Source: DASSBR01 sp035708085
Lineage (GTDB): Bacteria; Pseudomonadota; Gammaproteobacteria; Natronospirales; DASSBR01
DNA: 64,000 bases
Direction of reading: 5' to 3'
Assembly: GCA_035708085.1 (NCBI GenBank)
Contig: DASSTE010000055.1
Coordinates: 12,734-76,733 of the forward strand
In this document: piece by piece, positions 8,906-16,743 of the stretch
Layout: each line of letters opens with the position of its first letter
How positions within the stretch are numbered: position 1 is the stretch's first letter
Translations under genes and position numbers: made by a program
Notes under the pieces: generated by a model
Seen by the model: the letters and a program-made list of their open reading frames with translations, nothing else
Database searches by the model: none
What the model was told of the DNA's origin: nothing

Positions 8906-11347
8906 TCACTGCTCCACGATCGCTACGGCCGGGTCGAGCTTCGCCGCACGACGTGCCGGTAGATAACACGCGAGCAGCGTGATGACAGCCATGACGATGG
9001 CGGTACCGGCCAACGTCAGCGGGTCGAACGGCGCGACACTGAACAGGCGCGCCGAGAGCAGGTACCCCATCACGACAGCGAGGGCCAGGCCCACCACCAG
9101 GCCGACCGCGAGCAGCTTGAGCCCGTCCTTCAACACCAGCCACAGCAGGTCCTCGGGCAGCGCGCCCAGGGCCAGGCGCACTCCGCACTCGGTGGTACGC
9201 TGACCGACGGCGTAGCTCATGACGCCGTAAACACCGATGATGGCGAGGGCCAGCGCGATTGCGCCAAATGCGAGGATCAGAATCATCAGCGACTGGCGAC
9301 CTTGCAAGTTGTGCGCGATCAGGTCCTGCACCGATTCAAAGTCATTGGCGGTGGCGCCGGGAGCAACCTGCGCTACTGTGGCCTTGATCGCCTTGACCTG
9401 CGAATAAGGCGGCAGCGTGGTCTGGACCACGAGCGCAAGCGCCCCTCCCCGCTGCGCAAGCATCGCCAGCCATTGGGCCGACTGGCTCACCGGGAAATAG
9501 GCGGTGCCCATGTTGTTCGCGCGACTCAGTTGCTCTGCGCGCATCGACGAAACAACACCGACGATCGTGGTTTTCGTATCCCCCATTTTCAGGGTGCGCC
9601 CGACAGGATTTTTGCCGGGATACGCCTGTTGTGCCATGACGTCATCGATCACCATGACAGGCTGGCTGTGCGCAGTATCCTGCGCATTGAACAGCCGCCC
9701 GCGCAGCAGCCGCAAGCCAAGCGTATTGAAATACCCGGTATCGGTAATATTCCACCAGGCGAATGGCGCATACTTCGGCCGCCCCGGGACTTCATAGCTG
9801 CCGTTGACCCCGTAGCTGAGCGGCAACTGCAACGCCACGCCCGCGCTTTCCACCCCCGGCACGGCATGGATTTGATCGAGCAATTGATGGTAAAAACTCG
9901 CCGCGGCCTCGCCCGACACCTGCGGCGGCGGCGCAACTTTGGCCGTCAAGACATGGCTTGTGCGAAAACCGGGATTGATGCCGCTTAACTCAATGAAACT
10001 GTGCATCAGCAGCCCGGCGCCGGCGAGAAGCGCGGCCGCCAGAGCCATTTCAGCCACAGCCAGAACATTGCGAACGTGCCTGGCGCCGCGCCCACCGCCG
10101 ATGCTGCGGCCGCCTTCCTGCAAGATGCCTTGCAGGTTGCCCCGACTGAAATGTCTGATGGGCAAGAGGCTGATTACAACCGCCACCAGGAGTACAGCCC
10201 CAAACGTAAATACACCGACGCGCCAATCGGGGTTTATGGTGAAAATCTGCGATCCTCCGAGGCCCAGATTTTGTACGAAGCCGAGCGCCCACCAGCCGAG
10301 TGCCATACCGGCGATGCCGCCGGGCACCGCCAGGCAAAGGCCTTCGATCAACAGTTGGCGTGCAAGGACTCCGCGAGTCGCGCCCAGCACGCTGCGCATG
10401 GCGAGTTCATGCGTGCGGCCGAGAATGCGTGCGAGCAAGAGGTTGGCGACGTTGACGCAGGCGATCAAAAGAACCATCAGTACGGCCGCCTGCAGCAAGA
10501 ACAGGGTCGAGTCTTCGTCGCCGACGAGCTTGTCGCGATACGGACGTGCGTTCCAGTCAAGGCCGACCTGGTCCTGCGACTGTTTCATTTCCGAACTGGT
10601 ATCGATAACCTGATCGAGAACCGCCGCTAGTCGTGCATTCGCCTGCTGCAGGCTCACGCCCGGCTTCAGTCGCGCAATCACCGGCGAATTCTGGTTGCGC
10701 CGGAATGCTTCCGATTTCATCTTCGCGGTCATCACGTACGGCGTCCACAGCCGCGCCAAACCGAAACCGATATCGACATTCATGGTTCGTGGCATCACAC
10801 CGATGATCGTGTACGGCTCCCCATTCAACTTGATGGACTGGCCGATCACGCTCCGGTCGGCGCCGAAGGTCTGTTGCCAGAAACTGTAGCTCAACACGAC
10901 AACATGACCGCGCCCGGGCTGCTGCGCGGTACTGTCAAAGGTGCGCCCAAGCAGCGGTTTGACGCCGAGCACATCGAATAACGACGCCGTCGCCATCGAC
11001 GCATGTACCCGCTGCGTCTGACCCCCCGCCTGCACGGCATAACTTCGCCACGTCCACGCGCCGATCGACGAGAACACGTCATGAGTGTTTTGTTTGATGC
11101 TCAGATAGTTCGGCAGCGATAACGGCGCATGCTGAATCCCCGGCTTGATCTGATGCTCGCTGACGTCTACCAGTTGCTCACTGTGCGGGTACGGCAGCGG
11201 TTTCAGCAGATAGCCGTTGAGCACACTGAACACGGCTGTATTGGCGCCAATGCCGAGCGCCAGCGTCAGGATCGCCGCAGCCGCGAAGCCGGGCTTCGAT
11301 GCCAGCTGGCGCAGGCTGAACCGCAGGTCCGTTAACAGGCCGTTCAT
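8906..11347 (-). CDS. ADOP-type ABC permease 5, first permease of the operon
   Basis: Complete 813-residue permease and the first of the five to be translated, 18 nt after the ATPase gene. The architecture matches the others: membrane helix near residues 20-42, MacB_PCD, FtsX block 1 (LFLLQAAVLMVLLIACVNVA), second MacB_PCD, FtsX block 2 (GVMSYAVGQRTTECGVRLAL) and an LDPAVAIVEQ tail. GGGAG sits 8 nt upstream of the ATG at 11347. Its base usage is somewhat more GC-rich at third positions than permeases 2-4, so it may be the older, core partner of the ATPase. Whether several permeases form mixed dimers with one ATPase cannot be decided from sequence. Confidence 0.93.
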   Translation of the reverse strand: MNGLLTDLRFSLRQLASKPGFAAAAILTLALGIGANTAVFSVLNGYLLKPLPYPHSEQLVDVSEHQIKPGIQHAPLSLPNYLSIKQNTHDVFSSIGAWTWRSYAVQAGGQTQRVHASMATASLFDVLGVKPLLGRTFDSTAQQPGRGHVVVLSYSFWQQTFGADRSVIGQSIKLNGEPYTIIGVMPRTMNVDIGFGLARLWTPYVMTAKMKSEAFRRNQNSPVIARLKPGVSLQQANARLAAVLDQVIDTSSEMKQSQDQVGLDWNARPYRDKLVGDEDSTLFLLQAAVLMVLLIACVNVANLLLARILGRTHELAMRSVLGATRGVLARQLLIEGLCLAVPGGIAGMALGWWALGFVQNLGLGGSQIFTINPDWRVGVFTFGAVLLVAVVISLLPIRHFSRGNLQGILQEGGRSIGGGRGARHVRNVLAVAEMALAAALLAGAGLLMHSFIELSGINPGFRTSHVLTAKVAPPPQVSGEAAASFYHQLLDQIHAVPGVESAGVALQLPLSYGVNGSYEVPGRPKYAPFAWWNITDTGYFNTLGLRLLRGRLFNAQDTAHSQPVMVIDDVMAQQAYPGKNPVGRTLKMGDTKTTIVGVVSSMRAEQLSRANNMGTAYFPVSQSAQWLAMLAQRGGALALVVQTTLPPYSQVKAIKATVAQVAPGATANDFESVQDLIAHNLQGRQSLMILILAFGAIALALAIIGVYGVMSYAVGQRTTECGVRLALGALPEDLLWLVLKDGLKLLAVGLVVGLALAVVMGYLLSARLFSVAPFDPLTLAGTAIVMAVITLLACYLPARRAAKLDPAVAIVEQ

Positions 11348-11365
11348 GTTATGGACTCCCTGTGC

Positions 11366-12103
11366 TTATTCGGCAACTGGCGAGGCTGCCGGAGCCGGAT
11401 TGGCGATGGTGATGTCCTCGTCGACGATCTGGCCGTCGAAGAGCTGGATCGTGCGTGCGGCGCGGGTCGCGTAACGCGGATCATGCGTGACCATGCAAAT
11501 CGTTGCGCCGGCATGGTGCAACTCGTCCATCAGTTCCATTACCGCCTCGCCACTGGCCGAATCCAGATTACCGGTCGGCTCGTCGGCGAGCAGAATCGAG
11601 GGCTCGCCAACCAGTGCGCGAGCCACGGCAACGCGCTGCTGCTGACCGCCGGAAAGCTGCGACGGGTAATGGTTGACGCGGTGCGCCATGCCGACCCGTT
11701 CCAGCACCGTATTCACCTTTTCGCGCCGTTCTTCCTTGCTCGTGCCGCCGCGATACACCAGCGGCAGCTCGACGTTCTCATACACGCTTAAGTCGCCGAT
11801 CAGGTTGAACGTCTGGAAAATGAAACCGATCTCGCGATTACGGATGTGCGCCCGGTCGGCATTGTCGAGTTCCTCAACCGCCGTGCCGTTCAACTGATAA
11901 GTGCCGCTGGTCGGTGTCGACAGCAGGCCGAGGATCGACATCAGCGAGGTCTTGCCGCAGCCGGAGGGGCCGAGGATGGCGACGTATTCGCCACGGTCGA
12001 TGTCGAAGCTGATGCCGTTCAGCGCGTACGTCTCGACTTCGTCGGTGGCGTAGATCTTTTTCAGGTTGTCGATTCTGATCAGCTGCATTTCATCGTCTTT
12101 CAT
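11366..12103 (-). CDS. ABC transporter ATP-binding protein (MacB/LolD-type)
   Basis: A 245-residue nucleotide-binding subunit that should energise the neighbouring FtsX-type permeases. Visible motifs in order: Walker A GPSGCGKTS, Q-loop FQTFNLIGDLSVYENVELPL, signature LSGGQQQR, Walker B ILLADEPTGNLDS and the switch-region THDPRYA. The NVELPL and LSGGQQQR wording places it in the MacB/LolD/FtsE branch that pairs with FtsX-type permeases. I start it at the ATG at 12103 because GGAG lies 6 nt upstream. An earlier in-frame ATG at 12130 would overlap the adaptor stop and lacks a site. It is the only ATPase gene for five permeases, unless others are encoded outside the window. Confidence 0.95.
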   Translation of the reverse strand: MKDDEMQLIRIDNLKKIYATDEVETYALNGISFDIDRGEYVAILGPSGCGKTSLMSILGLLSTPTSGTYQLNGTAVEELDNADRAHIRNREIGFIFQTFNLIGDLSVYENVELPLVYRGGTSKEERREKVNTVLERVGMAHRVNHYPSQLSGGQQQRVAVARALVGEPSILLADEPTGNLDSASGEAVMELMDELHHAGATICMVTHDPRYATRAARTIQLFDGQIVDEDITIANPAPAASPVAE

Positions 12104-12122
12104 CGTTTGCTCCGGTTTGCGA

Positions 12123-13394
12123 TTACCCATGACTCAACTCGATTCGGTCGTACTGGCTCCATTGGGAGGTATCCGACACAATGACCTTGTCGCCCGGCTT
12201 GAGCCCGGCGACGACCTGTACGGCGTTGGCCGACGTGCGGCCCAGTTCAACTTTGGTGCGCGTCGCCAGATCGCTGCCCGGCACCAGCCGGAACACGCTC
12301 AGCGTGTCGCCCGCCTGCACGCCTGCCGGGCGATCCATGTAGAGCACGTTATCGAGCTTCGCGAGGACGATTTCGCCCTGCACGTCCAAGCCGCTGCGCA
12401 GATCCTTCGGCGGATCGCCGACCGGCGCGACATCGATTTCGACGGTGCCGTTCTCCACCGTCGGATTGACGCGAATGACCTTGCCGACGAAAGTGCTGTT
12501 GGCGCCGCCGAACGCGGTCAGCATCACGTGCTGGCCGATCGCGATTGCGCCCGCCTGCGATTCGGCGACCTGCAGCTTAGCCATCAGGTTGTTCTGCTGC
12601 GCGATGCGCGCGATGTCCGCGCCAATCGCCAGGTGTTGGCCGTCCTGCACCGCGACTTGCGTCACGATGCCGGTCATGCCGGCTTTCACCTGCAGGTTGT
12701 CGAGGTCGCGCTCACGCGCGGCGAGGTCGGCCTTGAGCTGCGCGACTTCCGCCTGCTTCGCGTTGACCTGCGCATCGAGGCTCGCCTTGAACTGCTGAAT
12801 ACGCTGCTTGTCGGATGCCACCTTCTGCTTGAGTTGTTCCGCCTTCGCGACAGTCTGCCGGTAATCCAATTCGGAGATAATGTGTTCCTTGACGACCTGC
12901 GCCTGAGCCTTTTTCTGGAACTGCGCGACCTGGTAGTTGCTCTCGTCCTGCGCCAGCGTGTTTTCGAGATCGAGCAACTGGCTTTGCAGTTGCGCCTTCA
13001 GCGATGCCAGATCCGCCTTGCCCGTTGCTACCTTCGTCTTCGCCTGCGCCACCGCCTGCACGACCTCCGGGTTGTGCATGACGACCAGAACGCTGTCCGG
13101 CTTGACATGATCGCCCGGCCGCACCAGGCGCTTCTCGACCACCCCGGCGGCGGGCGCAGTGACCCATTGAATAACGCGCGGCGTCAAAACACCCGACGCC
13201 TGCACGGTAATCGTCAGCGGACCCTGCTTGACGGTGCTGACCAGCACCGACGAGCGCGGCACGCTGGGCGCGGCAGGCTTAAGAAATGCGACCAGCACGA
13301 TCGCGGCAATAACGACTGCGGCGGCGGAACCGATCAGCGCGAAGCGCTTGCGCTGACGTTTGCGGCGATGTTCGGCGGAACGGGGCTTGTCCAT
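12123..13394 (-). CDS. HlyD/MacA-family periplasmic adaptor subunit
   Basis: A 423-residue membrane-fusion protein. It has a short cytoplasmic basic N-terminus, one membrane anchor (FALIGSAAAVVIAAIVLVAF), a biotinyl-lipoyl-like domain, a long helical hairpin of roughly 150 residues rich in K, Q, A and L, and a C-terminal beta domain with VGDPPKDLRSGLDVQGEI. In MacAB-type systems this protein bridges the inner-membrane pump and an outer-membrane channel; no outer-membrane factor gene lies in the window, so a TolC encoded elsewhere would be needed. The start is set at the ATG at 13394, preceded by AGAGGA, rather than a longer frame to 13430 that would begin inside the sigma-54 promoter. First gene of the export operon. 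Confidence 0.94.
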   Translation of the reverse strand: MDKPRSAEHRRKRQRKRFALIGSAAAVVIAAIVLVAFLKPAAPSVPRSSVLVSTVKQGPLTITVQASGVLTPRVIQWVTAPAAGVVEKRLVRPGDHVKPDSVLVVMHNPEVVQAVAQAKTKVATGKADLASLKAQLQSQLLDLENTLAQDESNYQVAQFQKKAQAQVVKEHIISELDYRQTVAKAEQLKQKVASDKQRIQQFKASLDAQVNAKQAEVAQLKADLAARERDLDNLQVKAGMTGIVTQVAVQDGQHLAIGADIARIAQQNNLMAKLQVAESQAGAIAIGQHVMLTAFGGANSTFVGKVIRVNPTVENGTVEIDVAPVGDPPKDLRSGLDVQGEIVLAKLDNVLYMDRPAGVQAGDTLSVFRLVPGSDLATRTKVELGRTSANAVQVVAGLKPGDKVIVSDTSQWSQYDRIELSHG

Positions 13395-13429
13395 GAAATC
13401 CTCTGGTTGCGGGTTATACCGTATACGCA

Positions 13430-13445
13430 AGCAAAAACCATGCCA
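13430..13445 (-). promoter_or_regulatory. Sigma-54 promoter of the adaptor-ATPase-permease operon
   Basis: The minus strand reads TGGCATGGTTTTTGCT, matching the -24/-12 consensus TGGCACG-N4-TTGCW with the required GG-N10-GC spacing. Transcription would begin about 12 nt beyond the GC, near 13418, giving a leader of about 25 nt that includes the AGAGGA ribosome binding site. The sigma-54 activator encoded at 14027 is the obvious partner. Confidence 0.82.
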
Positions 13446-13511
13446 AACTGACGTTGTCGTTATCTTTCCAGTGGTTACGCATTTATTTTAAGGTTGATGA
13501 TAAGATGCGAA

Positions 13512-13548
13512 TGTTCGATTATGGGACGGCGCGTCCCATAATCGAACA
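13512..13548. promoter_or_regulatory. Palindromic upstream activator site 1 for the sigma-54 regulator
   Basis: A perfect inverted repeat with 17-bp arms (TGTTCGATTATGGGACG) and a 3-bp centre. The centre is 85 bp upstream of the sigma-54 promoter at 13430-13445, a normal distance for an enhancer-binding protein. The same motif recurs at 13951-13983. There is no T-run after it in either direction, so it is unlikely to be a terminator. Confidence 0.85.
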
Positions 13549-13571
13549 CATGAAGCCATTCCCGATACCTC

Positions 13572-13802
13572 TCACTCATAGCGGACTCGCCCATACGCCA
13601 GAAGCGAACTCAACTCGCCGCAACGGCGGGGCATTTTTCTACGGCCGTCAGCACACGCAACGTTTTCGCGCCGATCCGTCGCCAAAACCACCACGTCAGG
13701 CAACTCGCAGCGTCGAGCTGCAAGCTCATTGCTGCAGGCGGCGAGCCCTTTTCTACGCGAGCCCCCAGTTTCGAGCGTAGGCACACGCAATAATCCGTTC
13801 AT
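13572..13802 (-). CDS. Putative small protein under its own sigma-54 promoter (76 aa, Gly-Gly motif, four Cys)
   Basis: An open frame of 76 codons that I do not recognise. It starts MNGLLRVPTLETGGSRRK and has cysteines at about residues 23, 32, 50 and 60. Three things support it: an ATG at 13802 with GGAGA 7 nt upstream, a consensus sigma-54 promoter whose start point would lie about 55 nt upstream, and its position inside the control region of an export operon. Against it: codon third positions are less GC-biased than in neighbours, the composition is Arg-rich and there is no clear homologue that I know. The Gly-Gly at residues 13-14 recalls the end of a double-glycine leader peptide, but the leader would be short. 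If not coding, the same transcript could be a regulatory leader RNA. Confidence 0.35.
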   Translation of the reverse strand: MNGLLRVPTLETGGSRRKGLAACSNELAARRCELPDVVVLATDRRENVACADGRRKMPRRCGELSSLLAYGRVRYE

Positions 13803-13868
13803 GTCACTATCTCCGAATTACCGTCCAATACTGATCCACTTCAACAGCGGACCTCCTGCATTTACTCA

Positions 13869-13884
13869 AGCAAATACTGTGCCA
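13869..13884 (-). promoter_or_regulatory. Second sigma-54 promoter, directed leftward inside the control region
   Basis: The minus strand reads TGGCACAGTATTTGCT, an essentially perfect -24/-12 element. The predicted start is near 13858. The first thing downstream is the 76-codon frame at 13572-13802; no terminator is evident before the main operon, so this transcript could also continue into the adaptor gene. Confidence 0.8.
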
Positions 13885-13950
13885 ATACTGCTGTTGGATG
13901 TATTTCAAGCACTTAGCGTTTAGTTGCCATGCGCAAGGCGGTAACATTTG

Positions 13951-13983
13951 TTCGATTCCGGGACGTCGCGTCCCGTAATCGAA
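13951..13983. promoter_or_regulatory. Palindromic upstream activator site 2
   Basis: An inverted repeat with 15-bp arms, one mismatch and a 3-bp centre: TTCGATTCCGGGACG paired with CGTCCCGTAATCGAA. It is the same motif as site 1. Its centre is 83 bp upstream of the promoter at 13869-13884 and 60 bp upstream of the regulator start codon, so it could both activate leftward transcription and control the regulator gene itself. Confidence 0.83.
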
Positions 13984-14026
13984 GATCGTGTACCATGCGG
14001 CAGCATTGAAAAGCGCACATTTCGCC

Positions 14027-15394
14027 ATGCCCCAGCCCAACATTCTCATTGCCGACGACAAGCAGCACATTCTCGACAGCCTGCGACTGCTGCTGAAGAG
14101 CGAGAACTTGCGCCCGCTGTGCGTACAGTCGCCCGCCGCGGCGCTGGAAGCGCTGCGCACGCAGGTTTTTGATGCCGCCTTGATCGACCTCAACTACACC
14201 CGGGACACCACCTCCGGCGCAGAGGGGCTGGAACTGCTACAGGCCCTGCATCGTCTGGACGACAGCCTGCCGGTCATCGTCATGACGGCCTGGGGCAGCG
14301 TGGAACTTGCCGTCGAGGCCATGCGCCAGGGCGCGGCGGATTTCATCGAGAAGCCATGGGACGACGCGCGTCTGCTCAGCGTGCTGCGCAACCAGATTGC
14401 GCTGGCGCACGCGCTCAAGCAGGGCCGCCGACTGAACGCGGAAAATGCCTTACTGCGCGAACGCCGGCCGATCCAATTCATCGCCGAGTCGCCCGCGATG
14501 CGGGAAATCATGCGGCTTGCCGAGCAGGTGGCGTCCGCCGATGCGGCCGTGCTGATCACCGGGGAGAATGGCACAGGCAAGGGAGTGCTGGCGCGGCACA
14601 TTCATGATCTTTCCGCGCGCGCCGGGCAACCCTTCATTCGCGTCAACCTCGGCGGGCTGGCGGAGTCGCTGTTCGAAAGCGAGTTGTTCGGCCACGTCAA
14701 AGGTGCGTTTACCGATGCCAAGTCCGACCGCATGGGCCGCTTTGAACTGGCCGACGGCGGAACGCTGTTTCTGGATGAAATCGGCAACCTGACGATGGAA
14801 CAGCAGGCGCGGCTGTTGCATGTGCTGGAGGAAGGCGAATTCGAACGGGTCGGCGCTTCGCGGCCGATCCGGGTCGACGTGCGTATCGTGTCAGCAACGA
14901 ACGTCGATCTGCAAAGAGCGATCAGCTCCGGGCATTTCCGCAAGGATTTGTATTACCGGCTCAACACGGTGCGCATCGAATTGCCGCCGTTGCGCGACCG
15001 CCCACAGGACATCGAGCCGTTGACCATGCAGTTCCTGGCACACAATGCGCAACGCTACGGCAAAACCATATCCGGTCTCGCCCCCGAGGCCGCCGCGGCT
15101 CTCGCCCGCTATCCCTGGCCCGGCAACGTCCGCGAACTGCAGCACGTGATGGAGCGCGCAGTACTGCTTGCCCAGGGCGATGTTCTGACGGCGCAGGATC
15201 TGCGGCTGGAGACCGGCGACGCGATCGGCGATACCGCCGGCATGGAATACATGACGCTCGCCGACGCCGAGCAGCATTTGATTCGCGCGGCGCTGCATCG
15301 CTGCGGCGGCAGCGCCAACGAAGCGGCTGCGGTGCTCGGAGTAAGTCGAAGCGCTCTGTATCGAAGGTTGCAGCGGTATGGCATCGGCGATTAG
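14027..15394 (+). CDS. Sigma-54-dependent response regulator (NtrC family)
   Basis: A 455-residue enhancer-binding protein in three parts. Residues 1-125 are a receiver domain with an acidic pair at IADDK, the phospho-acceptor Asp in AALIDLNY, and MTAWGS and EKPW motifs. Residues about 145-385 are an AAA+ domain with Walker A GENGTGKG, the sigma-54 contact loop GAFTDA (a variant of GAFTGA), Walker B GGTLFLDEIGN and R-finger region FRKDLYYRL. The last 45 residues are a Fis-type helix-turn-helix (NEAAAVLGVSRSALYRRLQR). It starts at the ATG at 14027, which places the receiver at the N-terminus; an upstream GTG at 13988 has little support. Its 3' end overlaps the kinase gene by 17 nt. It should bind the palindromes at 13512 and 13951. 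Confidence 0.93.
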   Translation: MPQPNILIADDKQHILDSLRLLLKSENLRPLCVQSPAAALEALRTQVFDAALIDLNYTRDTTSGAEGLELLQALHRLDDSLPVIVMTAWGSVELAVEAMRQGAADFIEKPWDDARLLSVLRNQIALAHALKQGRRLNAENALLRERRPIQFIAESPAMREIMRLAEQVASADAAVLITGENGTGKGVLARHIHDLSARAGQPFIRVNLGGLAESLFESELFGHVKGAFTDAKSDRMGRFELADGGTLFLDEIGNLTMEQQARLLHVLEEGEFERVGASRPIRVDVRIVSATNVDLQRAISSGHFRKDLYYRLNTVRIELPPLRDRPQDIEPLTMQFLAHNAQRYGKTISGLAPEAAAALARYPWPGNVRELQHVMERAVLLAQGDVLTAQDLRLETGDAIGDTAGMEYMTLADAEQHLIRAALHRCGGSANEAAAVLGVSRSALYRRLQRYGIGD

Positions 15395-16742
15395 CCACCG
15401 TGCCGGAACGCGGAAACGCGGGAGTCGATCCCGGCGGCCGCGTTCGTTCGAGACGCGTCTCGCGCTGTGGATCCTGGTCGCCGCCCTGCCCGCTCTGCTC
15501 GGCTTCGCAATTCTGTTATGGCGCGTCCGTGCCCCGCCACCGGCGTGGATCGCCTTCGCATTATCGCTCTGCTGGCCGCTGGCGGTTGCACTTCGCGGGC
15601 GCCACCGCTTCACTTACGCTTTGCGCACGCTCACCAACCTGATGGAATCGCTCAAGGAAGGCAGCTATACGCTGCGCGGTACGCACGCGCACAAGCCGGG
15701 TGTGCTGGGCGAGGTGACCGACCACCTCAACGCGCTCGCGGCGAGCCTGCAAGGCGAGCGCGTCGCATCGCAGGAAGCCGGGGCGCTGCTGAGCAAGGTG
15801 GTGGATGAAGTCGATATTGCTGTCCTCACGTTCGATGACCTGGAACGGCTGACATTCATTAACCCGGCCGGCGAGCATCTGCTCGGCGAAGATCGCAAAA
15901 CACTGATGTACCGCCCGGCGGCGGCGCTGCAACTAAGCTCGCTGCTGCGTGGGCCGCAGGCCGCGACGGTGCAGCGTAGTTTTCCCGGCGGTGCCGGGCC
16001 CTGGGATGTACGCCGGCGAATCTTCCGGCAGGAAGGCCATCGCCGTCACCTGCTGGTCATGACAGACGTCAGCCGCGCGCTGCGTGAGGAAGAACGGCAT
16101 GCATGGCATCAACTGATTCGCGTGCTGGGCCACGAGATCAACAATTCTCTGGCGCCGATTCGCAGCACCGCCTCGACATTGGCACGTCTGGCACAAAAGG
16201 AACCCCTGCCGGCAGACTGGCGTGCCGACATGGCCGAGGGTCTGGATCTGGTGGGCAAGCGGGCCGAATCGCTGCGCCGCTTCATGCGCGCCTACACGAT
16301 GCTTGCACGGCTGCCACCGCCAAAGAAGCGGCGAGTGCGGCTCGCACCCCTGGTCGCGCGTGTGGCAGCGTTCGATCCGCGTCGGCGCGCGTCGGTGTCG
16401 TCGGGTCGACCGTTGACAATCGAGGCGGATGCCGACCAGATCGAACAGGCGCTGATCAACCTCGTCAAGAACGCGATCGATGCGACCGAGGAAGGCGGCG
16501 GCGAGGTGACGATTCAGTGGCAGGCGAAAGACGGTGAGGCGGTGATCGAGGTGATCGACGACGGCCCCGGTCTCGCCGGCAGTCAGAACCTGTTCGTGCC
16601 GTTCTTCACAACCAAGCCCGGCGGTAGCGGGATCGGTCTGGCGCTGGGGCGGCAGATCGCGGAAGCGCATGGTGGCACGCTCACGCTCGAAAACCGCCGC
16701 GATGCATACGGCTGCGTCGCGCGGCTGTCGCTGCCGCTTTAG
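15378..16742 (+). CDS. Membrane sensor histidine kinase (NtrY-like), partner of the sigma-54 regulator
   Basis: A 454-residue kinase that should phosphorylate the receiver of the preceding gene. It begins with a basic cytoplasmic stretch, then two membrane helices (about residues 27-48 and 53-72) separated by only a few residues, so there is virtually no periplasmic sensor domain. A HAMP-like linker (LRTLTNLMESLKEGSY), a PAS-like domain (about 135-230), the H-box VLGHEINNSLAPI (about 250), and the ATPase motifs NLVKNAIDA, DDGPGL and GGSGIGLALG follow. Kinases with such a short loop usually sense within the membrane or through a partner transporter, as in Bce-type systems. That role is inferred here from the adjacent permeases. 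Confidence 0.92.
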   Translation: MASAISHRAGTRKRGSRSRRPRSFETRLALWILVAALPALLGFAILLWRVRAPPPAWIAFALSLCWPLAVALRGRHRFTYALRTLTNLMESLKEGSYTLRGTHAHKPGVLGEVTDHLNALAASLQGERVASQEAGALLSKVVDEVDIAVLTFDDLERLTFINPAGEHLLGEDRKTLMYRPAAALQLSSLLRGPQAATVQRSFPGGAGPWDVRRRIFRQEGHRRHLLVMTDVSRALREEERHAWHQLIRVLGHEINNSLAPIRSTASTLARLAQKEPLPADWRADMAEGLDLVGKRAESLRRFMRAYTMLARLPPPKKRRVRLAPLVARVAAFDPRRRASVSSGRPLTIEADADQIEQALINLVKNAIDATEEGGGEVTIQWQAKDGEAVIEVIDDGPGLAGSQNLFVPFFTTKPGGSGIGLALGRQIAEAHGGTLTLENRRDAYGCVARLSLPL

Positions 16743-16743
16743 A

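Larger units (their letters stand above)
13395..14026. other. Control region between adaptor and regulator genes
   Basis: 632 bp holding two leftward sigma-54 promoters, two copies of a palindromic activator site and one small open frame. The stretch 13549-13571 and the leader 13803-13868 contain nothing else I can identify. I see no good sigma-70 promoter for the rightward regulator gene; its transcription start must lie near or inside palindrome 2. Confidence 0.8.

Noticed and set aside
13512..13548. Palindrome 1 as a transcription terminator
   Set aside because: No T-run on either strand after the stem; a second copy sits at matching distance from another promoter, which favours a protein-binding site.
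13454..13780. Rightward open frame of 108 codons across palindrome 1
   Set aside because: It crosses the activator site and opposes the strong leftward signals. No ribosome binding site, Arg/Pro-rich shadow composition.
13572..13802. Assigning the 76-codon frame to a known bacteriocin or RiPP class
   Set aside because: The Gly-Gly and Cys pattern is suggestive, but the leader is too short for a standard double-glycine leader and no modification enzyme is nearby.
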